DNA of 62,407 nucleotides, from the NCBI GenBank assembly GCA_021414115.1, contig JAIOPD010000019.1, forward strand, positions 1-62,407. Reading direction: 5' to 3'. Source of the DNA: Planctomycetia bacterium (GTDB lineage Bacteria > Planctomycetota > Planctomycetia > Pirellulales > UBA1268). This document shows, piece after piece, positions 10,505 to 18,825 of this stretch (position 1 is the stretch's first letter; each line of letters begins with the position of its first letter). The position numbers were made by a program, and so were the translations under genes. The notes beneath the pieces are model-generated. The model made no database searches. It was not told where the DNA came from and worked only from the letters and a program-made list of their open reading frames with translations.

Positions 10505-10547
10505 AACAGCGGGCCGGCGTGCCGCAATGGCATGCCGACCCGCTGTT
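10505..10547 (-). terminator. long stem-loop, likely transcript end
   Basis: A 19-bp stem with a five-base loop: AACAGCGGGCCGGCGTGCC pairs with its near-perfect complement, with only one mismatch and one wobble. It lies 58 bases downstream of the small secreted-peptide gene (minus strand) and 29 bases upstream of the next gene on that strand. There is no T-run, so it is a GC-type or Rho-dependent terminator, or an mRNA-stabilising hairpin. The pairing is seen directly; the function is inferred. Confidence 0.6.
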
Positions 10548-10605
10548 GCAAATCCTACCGTGTGTCGGAGTTCCACCCGCGGAATGCGTGGGTGGTCGTC
10601 AACGA

Positions 10606-10785
10606 TCAGCGGCTGAGGAACTTCTCGCGGAGCCACTCGTTCTTGCGGCGCTCGAGCTCGACGAGCTTGGCGACCGGACCCTTACGGGCAGCGCCGATTT
10701 CCGAACGGGTGTTCTGGGCCTGCGAGGCCGAGGGAGCGATCACGAGGGTGGCGAGCACGGCGAAGACGACGAGCATCCGTTGCAT
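10606..10785 (-). CDS. small secreted peptide, 59 residues
   Basis: The first 24 residues form a textbook signal peptide (MQRMLVVFAVLATLVIA followed by an A-S-Q-A-Q cleavage region). About 35 mature residues remain, basic and Lys/Arg/Glu-rich (GPVAKLVELERRKNEWLREK), predicted helical. The start chosen has AGGA eight bases upstream; an in-frame ATG three codons earlier has no good site. It stands alone, followed by a strong stem-loop. No family recognised. The signal peptide and RBS support a real gene despite its size. Confidence 0.7.
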   Translation of the reverse strand: MQRMLVVFAVLATLVIAPSASQAQNTRSEIGAARKGPVAKLVELERRKNEWLREKFLSR

Positions 10786-11270
10786 GGTAGGCATCCTGAC
10801 GGGGGAGAGGTGACGACGGGCACACGAGCGACGCGGCCCAAGGGTGGCCCGCCAAATCGCTCCGCCAGAAGTTTCGGCAGCCGGCCACGCCACGCTGCAC
10901 GCCCGGCTCGCCGGCCCCTCCGCGTGAAACAACCGCGATCACGTGCATAGACCGCGCGTCGCGTGCTCGCGACACCACACCACTCCAGGCCCCCCAGTGC
11001 AGGGGTGCGAGAGGCCGATTTTCACCAGCCGGAGATTTGACGCGTCACGATTTGCGTGCATCGCGGGTGGTTCGATCGATCGTTCTGGTTCGACCCGTGA
11101 GGCTGAGCCTCGGGTGCTCGGGAAGCCCGGAGCGCGAGCGACGGGTAGACGGGTGGCAGCCGTGTTGGCTCCGCGGAGCGGGTTGGGTTGGAGAGCGAAT
11201 ACCCCGCGATGGCGCTTGGGGCTTCCTGATCGAGAACCTCCCTCGCCCCACAAAACGCCGGCTCGACCTC
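10786..11270. other. long intergenic region
   Basis: Nearly 500 bases between two minus-strand genes. The hrpB-proximal part holds one dispersed inverted-repeat element. The rest, which should include the promoter of the small secreted peptide, shows no supported gene or clear promoter consensus. Confidence 0.5.
11121..11226 (+). repeat. dispersed asymmetric inverted repeat, 106 bp
   Basis: It starts with the A arm (GGAAGCCCGGAGCGCGAG, then CGACGGGTA) and ends with the complement of the B arm (...GGCGCTTGGGGCTTCC). The centre has the perfect palindrome GCTCCGCGGAGC. The B arm of this copy has decayed slightly (CCCCGCGATGGCG). It sits downstream of hrpB, between two minus-strand genes. Confidence 0.88.
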
Positions 11271-13826
11271 TCAACGAGACGCCTTGCGTGCCGGTGGGGC
11301 CAGCGGGTCGTCGGGCCAGGCGTGCTTCGGGTAGCGGCGGCGGAGCTCCTTCTTGACGCTCGGATAGGTGTTGGCCCAGAAACTGGCGAGATCGCTCGTC
11401 ACCTGCTGCGGCCGATGGTTCGGGCCGAGCAGATGCAGGAGCACGGGCACGCGTCCGCCACCGATCCGCGGTGTCTCGCGCACGCCGAATAGTTCCTGGA
11501 TTCGAATCGCGAGCAGCGGACCGCCGGCCGGGTCGTACGTGATCCGGTGTCGCTTGCCGGTGGGAAGGTCGATGTGCATCGGGGCGAGCCGTTCGATCTC
11601 GGCGACGCGGTCGTGGCCGACAAGTGCGTGCAGATGCGCTGCCCAGTCGGCCGCCTTGACCTCGTCGAGCGACCGCAGGCCCCGACAGAGGTCAGGAAGC
11701 AGGGCCGCGATCGCCGCGTCGTCGAGTCGCGGCAGGGCGAGTTCGGGAAGCGTTGTGGCCAGCCAGCGGCAGCGGGCCAGAAACCCGCCGGCGGTCGTGT
11801 CGGCCGCCGGCATCAGGCGGTCGAGTGTTGCGGCAGCCTCCAGGGCGAGGATCGCCGCCGCGGCCTCATGATCGCGGATCGCCGTCGGTGCCTCATCGAT
11901 CACGAGGTCCATCCACGACGTCCGCAGCCGCGCCTCCACCTGCCGCCGCGACGGGTGATAGAGCAGCTCCTCGGCCGTCGAAAGGTTGGCCGTGGCGAGC
12001 GGTTCGAGATCGAGCCAGGCCCGCTCGACGGCCGACGCCTGCCGTACGCCGGCCTCGCCCGTCGAGTCGTCGAGGTCGACGGCCAGAAACAGCGGCTCAC
12101 CGCGGACCCGCGACGAGTCGAGCCGCAATCCCCTGCCGCCCACGAGCGCTCCTCGATCCTGCGTGCCCGGGCGAAGGCGGGCCAGACGGTCTGGAAATGC
12201 CTCGAGGAGGGCGAGCCTGATCGCCGCGGCGGGATCGGCGGCCCGCGGTGCGAGCGGCACATCCACGAGCCGGTAGAGCTGTTCGGCCACCCGCAGCACA
12301 TTGCGGCCTCCGGCAGGATGCGGATCGAGCGTGGCGTCGCCGCTCGGGATTCCCGCATGCAAGGCCTGAAGCGCCGCGATCCGGTCGACGACGTCGGACC
12401 GCGTCCGCACGGCATGCCGATCGCGGGGACCGCCGCCCCGCGGCACCCGGAAGGGATCGCGCTCGGAAAGCAGCGCCGCCGCGATCGACGCCTCGCGGAG
12501 CACGCCGTGCCCCGCGCCCGCAAGCAGCAGCCGGGCCAGCCGCGGATGCGCCGGGAGCCGCAGCAGATCGGTGCCGAGCGGTGTGACGCGATCTCGGCCA
12601 GTCGCATCGCACTCGATCGCGCCGAGATGGGCGAGCAGCCCGCGGGCGTTGGCGACCGCCTCCGGCGGCGGCGGATCGAGCCACGGAAAGTCGCGGTCTT
12701 CGTTGAGGGCGAGCAGCTGCAGAAGCGGGCCGGCCAGGTCGCCGCGGACCGCTTCGGGCATCTCGGCCGCCGCTCGGTGCTGGTGCGACGATTCGTCCCA
12801 CAGCCGCCAGCAGATGCCGGCGGCCGTGCGGCCCGCGCGGCCGGCCCGCTGGTCCGCGGCCGCCTTCGCGATCGGCACGAGTTCCAGCCGTGGCAGACCG
12901 GTTGCATGCGACACGCGGCTTTGCCGCGCGAGCCCCGAGTCGATCACGGCCGTCACTCCCGGAATCGTCAGCGACGTTTCCGCGACGTTGGTCGAGAGGA
13001 TGACCTTGCGGCGTCCGATGTCGGCCAGCACGCTGTCTTGCTGGTCGGGAGCCAGGTCGCCGTAGAGCACGACCACGGCATGCCCCTGGCGTTCGGCCGC
13101 TGCCGCGATCTCCTGCTGGCAGCGGAGAATCTCGCCGACACCGGGCAGAAAGACGAGCACGTGGCCCGCGGTCGCCCGCACCGCCTCCGGCACGGTCGTT
13201 GTCACAAGGTCGACGAGGTCCCGGCGATCGCCGTGTTTCAGATACCGCATCTCCACCGGAAACATCCGCCCCGTCGCCGAGACGACGCGACACGCCGCGC
13301 CGTCTCGGCCAAGGAGCGCCGCCACCGGCTCCGCGGCAAGCGTCGCACTCATCACGATGATCCGCAGGTCGGGCCGCAGCGTTTCCCGCAGGCGGATGAG
13401 CAGGCCGAGGACGAGATCCATCTCCAGCGTGCGCTCGTGAAACTCGTCGAGCACCACGGCCCCGATCGACTCGAGGGCCACGTCGCCGACGAGCCGCCGC
13501 AGCATGATGCCGGTCGTCTCCACGATGAGCCTCGTGTCGCGGCCGACGCACGACTCGAATCGCACCTGATAGCCGACTTCGCCCCCCGGCTCGCCACCAC
13601 GAAGGTGGGCGATCTGTCGGGCCACCGCGCGGGCCGCGAGCCGCCGCGGCTGGAGGAGCACCACCCTTGACCCTCGCGGTAGATCGTCGAGCACCGCCGC
13701 TGGCACGAGCATCGTCTTGCCGGAGCCCGGCGGCGCCGTGACGACCACGGCACCGCTACGGGAGGCATGCACCACCTCGTCGAGCACGGCAGCGACGGGG
13801 AGATCGGAGGGAAGCCTGGCGGGCAT
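11271..13826 (-). CDS. hrpB: ATP-dependent RNA helicase HrpB
   Basis: An 851-residue DExH-box helicase of the HrpB type. Walker A APPGSGKT is at residues 31-38, the DEFH box at 127-130, with the SAT motif (VMSATLAAEP), a STNVAETSLTIPGV motif and QRAGRAGR motif VI following. The long C-terminal HrpB region ends in the family-typical KRHRITYDPAGGP, VPVLLHLLGPNHRPQQVTSD and RRYPKHAWPDDP segments. In-frame codons before MPARLPSD are not family-like, so that ATG is used. It lies 46 bases after the Gfo/Idh/MocA gene, so co-transcription is possible, although the functions are unrelated. HrpB is widespread and its physiological RNA target is poorly known. Confidence 0.95.
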   Translation of the reverse strand: MPARLPSDLPVAAVLDEVVHASRSGAVVVTAPPGSGKTMLVPAAVLDDLPRGSRVVLLQPRRLAARAVARQIAHLRGGEPGGEVGYQVRFESCVGRDTRLIVETTGIMLRRLVGDVALESIGAVVLDEFHERTLEMDLVLGLLIRLRETLRPDLRIIVMSATLAAEPVAALLGRDGAACRVVSATGRMFPVEMRYLKHGDRRDLVDLVTTTVPEAVRATAGHVLVFLPGVGEILRCQQEIAAAAERQGHAVVVLYGDLAPDQQDSVLADIGRRKVILSTNVAETSLTIPGVTAVIDSGLARQSRVSHATGLPRLELVPIAKAAADQRAGRAGRTAAGICWRLWDESSHQHRAAAEMPEAVRGDLAGPLLQLLALNEDRDFPWLDPPPPEAVANARGLLAHLGAIECDATGRDRVTPLGTDLLRLPAHPRLARLLLAGAGHGVLREASIAAALLSERDPFRVPRGGGPRDRHAVRTRSDVVDRIAALQALHAGIPSGDATLDPHPAGGRNVLRVAEQLYRLVDVPLAPRAADPAAAIRLALLEAFPDRLARLRPGTQDRGALVGGRGLRLDSSRVRGEPLFLAVDLDDSTGEAGVRQASAVERAWLDLEPLATANLSTAEELLYHPSRRQVEARLRTSWMDLVIDEAPTAIRDHEAAAAILALEAAATLDRLMPAADTTAGGFLARCRWLATTLPELALPRLDDAAIAALLPDLCRGLRSLDEVKAADWAAHLHALVGHDRVAEIERLAPMHIDLPTGKRHRITYDPAGGPLLAIRIQELFGVRETPRIGGGRVPVLLHLLGPNHRPQQVTSDLASFWANTYPSVKKELRRRYPKHAWPDDPLAPPARKASR

Positions 13827-13872
13827 CGAACGCTCGGCGGAACGCGGGCCGCGAACCGCTGCAACCGCCGGG

Positions 13873-15297
13873 TCACACCTCGTCGCGATACTCGAACTTA
13901 TACTTGCCCGGATTGGGCACCGGATAGCGGCCCTCCGCGTCGGCGACGAGCGGGGCGGACGATTCCATGGTGAGATGCTCCACGCCGGCCGTGAGATCGT
14001 CCGGGCAGTCGAGCATCTCCTGGTAGGTGACGGGCCGGCCGGTGTGGGCGGAGAACCGGCCCATGGCCGTGACAAGGCTCGCCTCGGCGCCTCGAACCGC
14101 CTCGTTGTAGGGCGTGTCGGCCGCGATCGCCGCCACGAAGTGCTCCCATTCGCGGCGGTACGGGCTCGGCTCCGGCTGCGCTGCCGCCCAGAGAATGTTG
14201 TCCTTGGAGACGTCCTGGGATTTGTAGATCGTCGACTTGGCGGGCGAGTGGCCGCTCGTGGAGATCGTAAACGCCCCCTTCGATCCCTGCCCGTAGACGC
14301 CGAAATGCTGGTGGCAGCCGGGGATCAAGCGATTCTCGTAGAAGAACTTCGCTCCGTCGGCGAACGTGTATTCGATCGCATACACGTCGAAGTTCTGGTC
14401 GGTGATCTTTCCCTTCACGTGCCGGCCGCCGATCGCATCGGCCGTCACCGGCCATGCGCCCTTCATCATCGCGACCTCGTCGATGTGATGGATGCAGTAG
14501 TCGCTGAAGATGCCGCCGCTCGCCCAGAGGAAGTTGTGAAACCGTTTCACCTGCCAGAGCAGTTCGCTCGTGTCCTTCGGCCCGGGCGACAGGTCGAGGT
14601 TGTGCGCGGGGTTCTGGTTGCGGTAGCCCCGAAACGCGATCAGGTCGCCAGCTTCTCCCGCGCGAAGCCGTTCGAGCAGCTCGATGCGGCGATCACAGTG
14701 CCGGCACATCAGCCCCACCGCGACCTTGAGATTCTTGGCGTCGGCCTGCGCGGCGAGCTCGATGATCCGCTTCGTGCTCGGCCCGTCGATGGAGACCGGT
14801 TTCTCCATGAAAACGTGGACACCCTTCTCGATCGCCTGCGCAAAATGGACCGCCCGGAATGCCGGCGGTGTGGCAAAGATCGCGATCCCGCCAGGCGGCA
14901 GCGTGTCGATCGCCTGACGGTAGGCGTCGAAGCCGACGAAGGTGCGGTCGTCGGGAACATCGACGCGATCCTTGAACTGCTCGCCGAGCGACCGCTTCAC
15001 CGCGCTCATCCGCCCGGGAAAGACGTCGGCCATCGCGGTGAGCGTGACCCGCCCGCCGGGAGCGTTGAAGGCGTCTACGATCGCGCCGCCGCCACGGCCA
15101 CCACAGCCGATGAGGGCCGCCTTGATCTCGTCGCTCCCGGCGACATGCACGCCTCCCGGGGGCGTGACCGCAGCCGGAGGCGTGTCGCTGCCCGACTCGG
15201 CGGCGCGGGCAAGGCCACCGGTGGCGAGTGCAGCGCCGACGGAGCCCAGAAAGTCGCGGCGGCTGGCAGCACTGGAACGGGGAGAAACTGGTTTCAT
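13873..15297 (-). CDS. Tat-exported Gfo/Idh/MocA family oxidoreductase
   Basis: A 474-residue NAD(P)-dependent oxidoreductase of the type abundant in planctomycetes. It begins with a twin-arginine signal (SRRDFLG and a hydrophobic, Ala-rich run). The Rossmann motif ALIGCGGRGGG, the EKPVSIDG segment with the catalytic Lys region, and the C-terminal alpha/beta domain (IHHIDEVAMMKGAWP) are clear. Tat export of a cofactor-loaded enzyme is usual for this subgroup. It lies 28 bases after the aldolase-like gene on the same strand, which makes it part of the divergent sugar locus. The substrate is unknown, probably a sugar or sugar derivative; some members use a bound NAD(H) for glycoside cleavage. 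Confidence 0.9.
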   Translation of the reverse strand: MKPVSPRSSAASRRDFLGSVGAALATGGLARAAESGSDTPPAAVTPPGGVHVAGSDEIKAALIGCGGRGGGAIVDAFNAPGGRVTLTAMADVFPGRMSAVKRSLGEQFKDRVDVPDDRTFVGFDAYRQAIDTLPPGGIAIFATPPAFRAVHFAQAIEKGVHVFMEKPVSIDGPSTKRIIELAAQADAKNLKVAVGLMCRHCDRRIELLERLRAGEAGDLIAFRGYRNQNPAHNLDLSPGPKDTSELLWQVKRFHNFLWASGGIFSDYCIHHIDEVAMMKGAWPVTADAIGGRHVKGKITDQNFDVYAIEYTFADGAKFFYENRLIPGCHQHFGVYGQGSKGAFTISTSGHSPAKSTIYKSQDVSKDNILWAAAQPEPSPYRREWEHFVAAIAADTPYNEAVRGAEASLVTAMGRFSAHTGRPVTYQEMLDCPDDLTAGVEHLTMESSAPLVADAEGRYPVPNPGKYKFEYRDEV

Positions 15298-15325
15298 GAC
15301 AGCCTCGTGTTGGTCTCGTGGTGGA

Positions 15326-16384
15326 TCAGCCACCATAGGCGGTGGCATTGTGCGTGATCAGCAGGTCGTCGTCGAGCGAGCGGTGCGGCGCGAGTCCGAG
15401 GCGGGCGAGCGCGGCATGATAGGCCCGCACCCCCTCTGCCGCCGACAGTTCATCGTCGGCGACGGCGCGCAGGCAGCGAACAAACTCCACCTGGTGCTCG
15501 GCGGCGTTGATTTTGCGGCCGAAGAGGGCGACCCGGGCCCCGTGACGCTTCGACTCCGCGACCAGGGAGAAGGCGTCGTGCGTGGTGCCCGCGGCGCCGC
15601 CGAGAATCCCGACGATCAGCGAACGGTCGTATGAGGCCAGCTGTTCCGTCACCTCCGGCCCGAGGTAGGGAATCTTGAGGAACACGGGCCTGCCGGCCCT
15701 GGGCACGCCCGCCAGCGCTCGCACGACATGATCGGCCAAGAACCGCGCCGTGCCGAGCGGCGCGGCGTCGGCCGCTGCCGGCATCGCATTGGGGTAGAAG
15801 ACCTCGAGAAAGTGCCGGAAGCCCGAGAGCTCCGCGTCGCGGCGAAACCGGCCGTAGGCTTCGAGCATGTCGCGGTCGAGGCGGGCGTCGCCGTTGAGGG
15901 TCATGGAGAACAGACCCAGGTCGACGGCCGGCCGGCCGATGCGGGCTGGCTCGAGCCGGCCCCACTGGACGTGGTCGATCGCGGCAGTGGAGAAGGGCAA
16001 AGCCGACTGCCGGGTGTACGAGCCCGACCCCGACGCAAGCCAGATGTCCGTCGTGTCATTCATCCGCACGGCCGGCGTCACGGCCGAGGCGGTGAACAGG
16101 CTTTCGTCGATGGCGAGCACCTCACTGGTGCTCGCGCTCATGAGCATCACGTCGACGAGGCCCTGCTGAACGATCTCCCGAATGCTGGCCCGATACTCGT
16201 CGATCGACCGGAAAGGGCCACGGCTCCGGTCAGCCCCTGTCCGGAGGCCGGGAGCGGCGAGCCCAAACGCCATGTCGGCATCTTTCGCGTCGGCGAGGAT
16301 GAAGTCGCGGCAGCCTGGCGAGTCGAGCAGCCTGCGCAGCTTGAGATCGAGGGATTTGTGAGGCGTGGTGAGAAGTGTGCTCAT
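15326..16384 (-). CDS. class I aldolase-like TIM-barrel protein
   Basis: A 352-residue protein resembling DhnA/LacD-type class I aldolases. The segment GRPVFLKIPYLGPEV offers a candidate Schiff-base Lys, and LIVGILGGAAGTTHDAF followed by GARVALFGRKI resembles the phosphate-binding end of such barrels. ADAKDADMAFG near residues 31-41 is a striking, probably conserved N-terminal block. There is no signal peptide. It is the first gene of the minus arm of the sugar locus, divergent from the xylose-isomerase-like gene. Assignment to a specific aldolase is uncertain, since I compared motifs only; a non-aldolase barrel is possible. Confidence 0.65.
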   Translation of the reverse strand: MSTLLTTPHKSLDLKLRRLLDSPGCRDFILADAKDADMAFGLAAPGLRTGADRSRGPFRSIDEYRASIREIVQQGLVDVMLMSASTSEVLAIDESLFTASAVTPAVRMNDTTDIWLASGSGSYTRQSALPFSTAAIDHVQWGRLEPARIGRPAVDLGLFSMTLNGDARLDRDMLEAYGRFRRDAELSGFRHFLEVFYPNAMPAAADAAPLGTARFLADHVVRALAGVPRAGRPVFLKIPYLGPEVTEQLASYDRSLIVGILGGAAGTTHDAFSLVAESKRHGARVALFGRKINAAEHQVEFVRCLRAVADDELSAAEGVRAYHAALARLGLAPHRSLDDDLLITHNATAYGG

Positions 16385-16542
16385 GCGGAGGAGTCTAGCC
16401 GGGACTCGCGAGCGGGTGGCCAAGGCGACGTGGAAAACGTAAAGCTTTTATGGGATTCTGAAAAGTCGTCGCGGTATGGTCAACGCATCGGGCGAGGTCT
16501 CACTTGTCCTCCCGCCGTCTGATCACCCATCACGAGAACATC
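16385..16542. promoter_or_regulatory. divergent promoter/operator region of the sugar locus
   Basis: A gap between the aldolase-like and xylose-isomerase-like genes. An AT-rich island in otherwise GC-rich DNA spans about 16432-16467: GGAAAACGTAAAGCTTTTA followed by TGGGATTCTGAAAAG. It contains the palindrome AAAGCTTT and two G-A-A-A-A blocks. XylR-type regulators bind such AT-rich sites, so this is a candidate operator for the XylR encoded nearby. The island is seen in the sequence; binding is inferred. Confidence 0.5.
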
Positions 16543-17577
16543 ATGCCCGCCGCCTACCGCTTCTCCATCGGGCCCTGGAACATCCATCCCGGCGCCGATC
16601 CGTTTGGACCTCCCGTGAGGCCGCCCGTTCCGTTCGATCAGGTCCTCGACGCCGCCGTCGCCCTGGGCTTCGAGGGCATTCAGTTTCACGACGACGACGC
16701 CGTGCCCGACCTCGAGAGCCTTGCCCCCGCCGCGATCGCCCGCGAGGCCGAGGCGATGCGCCGCCGTCTCGCCGACCAGGGACTCGTCGCCGAGTTCGTG
16801 GCGCCGCGGCTCTGGGAGCACGCCCACGGCATCGATGGCGGCTACACCAGCAACGACCCGTCCGCCCGGCGGTGGGCGATCGAGCGGTCCAAACGCTGCG
16901 TCGACGTGGCTCTGGCCCTGGGCTGCGACCTCATCGTGATGTGGCCCGCCCGGGAGGGGACGGCCGTGCGTGAGAGCAAGAATCCCGTGCAGGCCTCGCG
17001 GCAAGTGCTGGAGGCCATCGACGCCATCCTGTTGGCGGCGCCGAACGTGCGAATCGCGATCGAGCCCAAGCCCAACGAGCCAGTCGATCACGCGTTCGTG
17101 CCGACGATCGGCCACGCGCTGTCGCTGGGGGCGAGGTCCGTCGCACCAGACCGAGTGGGTGTATTGATCGAGACGGCCCACGCGATCCTCGCGGGCCTCG
17201 ACCCGTCCGACGAGATGGGCTTCGCCCTCGCCGCCGGCAAGCTCTGGAGCGTGCATCTCAACGATCAAAACGGCCTGAAGTTCGACCAGGACAAGGTCTT
17301 CGGAGCCGCCAATCTCCGCGGGGCCTTCGACCAGGTGCGGGTCTTGGAAATGGCGGGCTACGGTGACACGGGGGCGTTCATCGGGTTCGACGTCAAGGCG
17401 CAGCGTACCCAGCGGGCGGACTCGGCCACCGCCCACCTCGCCACGAGCAAGCGGGTCTTTCTGGCGCTCGTGGAGAAGGTGCGTTCTTTTCCGCAGACGA
17501 TCGCCGATCAATGCATTGCCGACCGAGACTACGAGTCGCTGGAGCGACTCGTTCTGGAACACCTCCTTGCCGTGTGA
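16543..17577 (+). CDS. xylA: xylose isomerase-like protein (class I)
   Basis: A 344-residue TIM-barrel protein with the XylA active site. The catalytic His is in QFHDDD (His49). The metal ligands map to Glu174 in EPKPNEP, Glu210 and His213 in IETAH, Asp241, Asp248 and Asp250 in LNDQNGLKFDQD, and Asp283 in GFDVK; Lys176 is also present. MWPAREG replaces the usual WGGREG. It is shorter than the Streptomyces (about 388) or E. coli (about 440) enzymes, mainly at the C-terminus. The family interconverts D-xylose and D-xylulose. The ATG has only a weak GAGAAC site; an upstream TTG lacks support. A xylR gene follows by 18 bases. Another aldose substrate cannot be excluded. Confidence 0.8.
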   Translation: MPAAYRFSIGPWNIHPGADPFGPPVRPPVPFDQVLDAAVALGFEGIQFHDDDAVPDLESLAPAAIAREAEAMRRRLADQGLVAEFVAPRLWEHAHGIDGGYTSNDPSARRWAIERSKRCVDVALALGCDLIVMWPAREGTAVRESKNPVQASRQVLEAIDAILLAAPNVRIAIEPKPNEPVDHAFVPTIGHALSLGARSVAPDRVGVLIETAHAILAGLDPSDEMGFALAAGKLWSVHLNDQNGLKFDQDKVFGAANLRGAFDQVRVLEMAGYGDTGAFIGFDVKAQRTQRADSATAHLATSKRVFLALVEKVRSFPQTIADQCIADRDYESLERLVLEHLLAV

Positions 17578-17595
17578 CCGCGTTGCGTGTGCCGC

Positions 17596-18825
17596 ATGCC
17601 CGATGCCCCGCTCGTCGCCGTGATCCTCGATGCCGCGCGGCCGTATGACCGGCTCATCATCGGCGGCGTCGCCCGCTACGTCCGCGAGCAGGCACCGTCG
17701 TGGAGCCTGTATGTCGAGGAGGATCCACTCGAGAAGCTTCCCGACCTGAAGCGGTGGCATGGCGATGGGATCATCGCCAACTTCGACGACCGCCGGGTCG
17801 CCGCGGCGCTCCGCGACTTGAAACTGCCGATCGTCGGCGTCGGCGGTGGCTACGGCTGGTTCGACCCGGCTTCGGGCATCCCCTACGTCTTCACCGACAA
17901 CCGGGCCATTGGCCGCCTCGGTGCGGCCCATCTTCTGGCCTGCGGCTTTGCGGAGTTTGCCTTCTACGGCTCTCCACGGACGTCGACGGATGGATGGTCA
18001 AAGGAGCGAGCCGTCGGTTTCGAGGCCGCGTGTCGTGAGGCCGGCCGGCCCTGTCACATCCATACGGGCCGTCAGACCACTGCCCGTCGCTGGCAGGAGC
18101 TGCAGCGGGATCTTCGAGCCTGGATCGCGAAGCTGCCGAAGCCGATCGGTCTGATGGCGTGCAACGACGTCAGGGCGCGCCACGTGCTCGAGGCCTGTCG
18201 AACGCTCGGACTACGGGTGCCCGACGACGTCGCCGTGTTGGGCGTCGACAACGACGAGATGATCTGCGAGCTCACCAGCCCGCCCCTTTCCAGCATCGAC
18301 CAGGCAGCGCGACAGATCGGCTACGAAGCGGCGACCCTTCTCGGCAGAATGTTGAGTCGCGGCAGGTCGGCGGCGCGGTCCGCTCGCGTGGTCGTGCCGC
18401 CGATCGGCGTGGTGCCCCGGATGTCGACCGACACCATGGCCACGACCGACGACGCCGTCGCCCACACCCTGCACGCGCTGCGATCCAGGCAGCTCCAGAG
18501 GCCCGATATCACCGCGCTCGCCGAGGAGGTCTGCCTCTCTCGGCCGGGACTCGAGGCCCGCTTCAGGGCCGTGGTGGGGCGATCGATCCACGACGAGTCG
18601 GTGCGCATCCGCGTGGCGGCGATCCGCAGACTCATCACGCAGACCGACCTTCCGCTCAAGGCGATCTCCGCCCGGGCGGGGTTTGGGTCGGTGCAATACA
18701 TGACCACGTTCCTCCATCGTCATACCGGCACCACGCCGGCACGACTGCGACTTCTGGAGCGCAGCCCTGCCAACCCCGCCGCCGAGACGGTGCCCGCGTC
18801 CGATCCTTTCTCACGAGGCCAGTGA
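17596..18825 (+). CDS. xylR: XylR-type AraC-family transcriptional regulator
   Basis: A 409-residue regulator with the E. coli XylR layout: a LacI/periplasmic-binding-like sugar sensor (about residues 1-270, with YDRLIIGGVARYVRE, VFTDNRAIGRLGAAHLLACGF and DDVAVLGVDNDE) and a C-terminal AraC helix-turn-helix domain (about 285-385, SRPGLEARFRAVVGRSI and GFGSVQYMTTFLHRHTGTTP). XylR activates xylose genes on binding the sugar. It lies between the isomerase-like gene and a PfkB kinase; its stop overlaps the kinase start as TGATG. A GTG three codons upstream is an alternative start, and neither has a strong Shine-Dalgarno sequence. Confidence 0.9.
   Translation: MPDAPLVAVILDAARPYDRLIIGGVARYVREQAPSWSLYVEEDPLEKLPDLKRWHGDGIIANFDDRRVAAALRDLKLPIVGVGGGYGWFDPASGIPYVFTDNRAIGRLGAAHLLACGFAEFAFYGSPRTSTDGWSKERAVGFEAACREAGRPCHIHTGRQTTARRWQELQRDLRAWIAKLPKPIGLMACNDVRARHVLEACRTLGLRVPDDVAVLGVDNDEMICELTSPPLSSIDQAARQIGYEAATLLGRMLSRGRSAARSARVVVPPIGVVPRMSTDTMATTDDAVAHTLHALRSRQLQRPDITALAEEVCLSRPGLEARFRAVVGRSIHDESVRIRVAAIRRLITQTDLPLKAISARAGFGSVQYMTTFLHRHTGTTPARLRLLERSPANPAAETVPASDPFSRGQ

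Noticed and set aside
11547-13670. Plus-strand frame of about 700 codons antisense to hrpB
   Set aside because: hrpB has every helicase motif on the minus strand; the antisense product has no domain and is Arg/His-rich.
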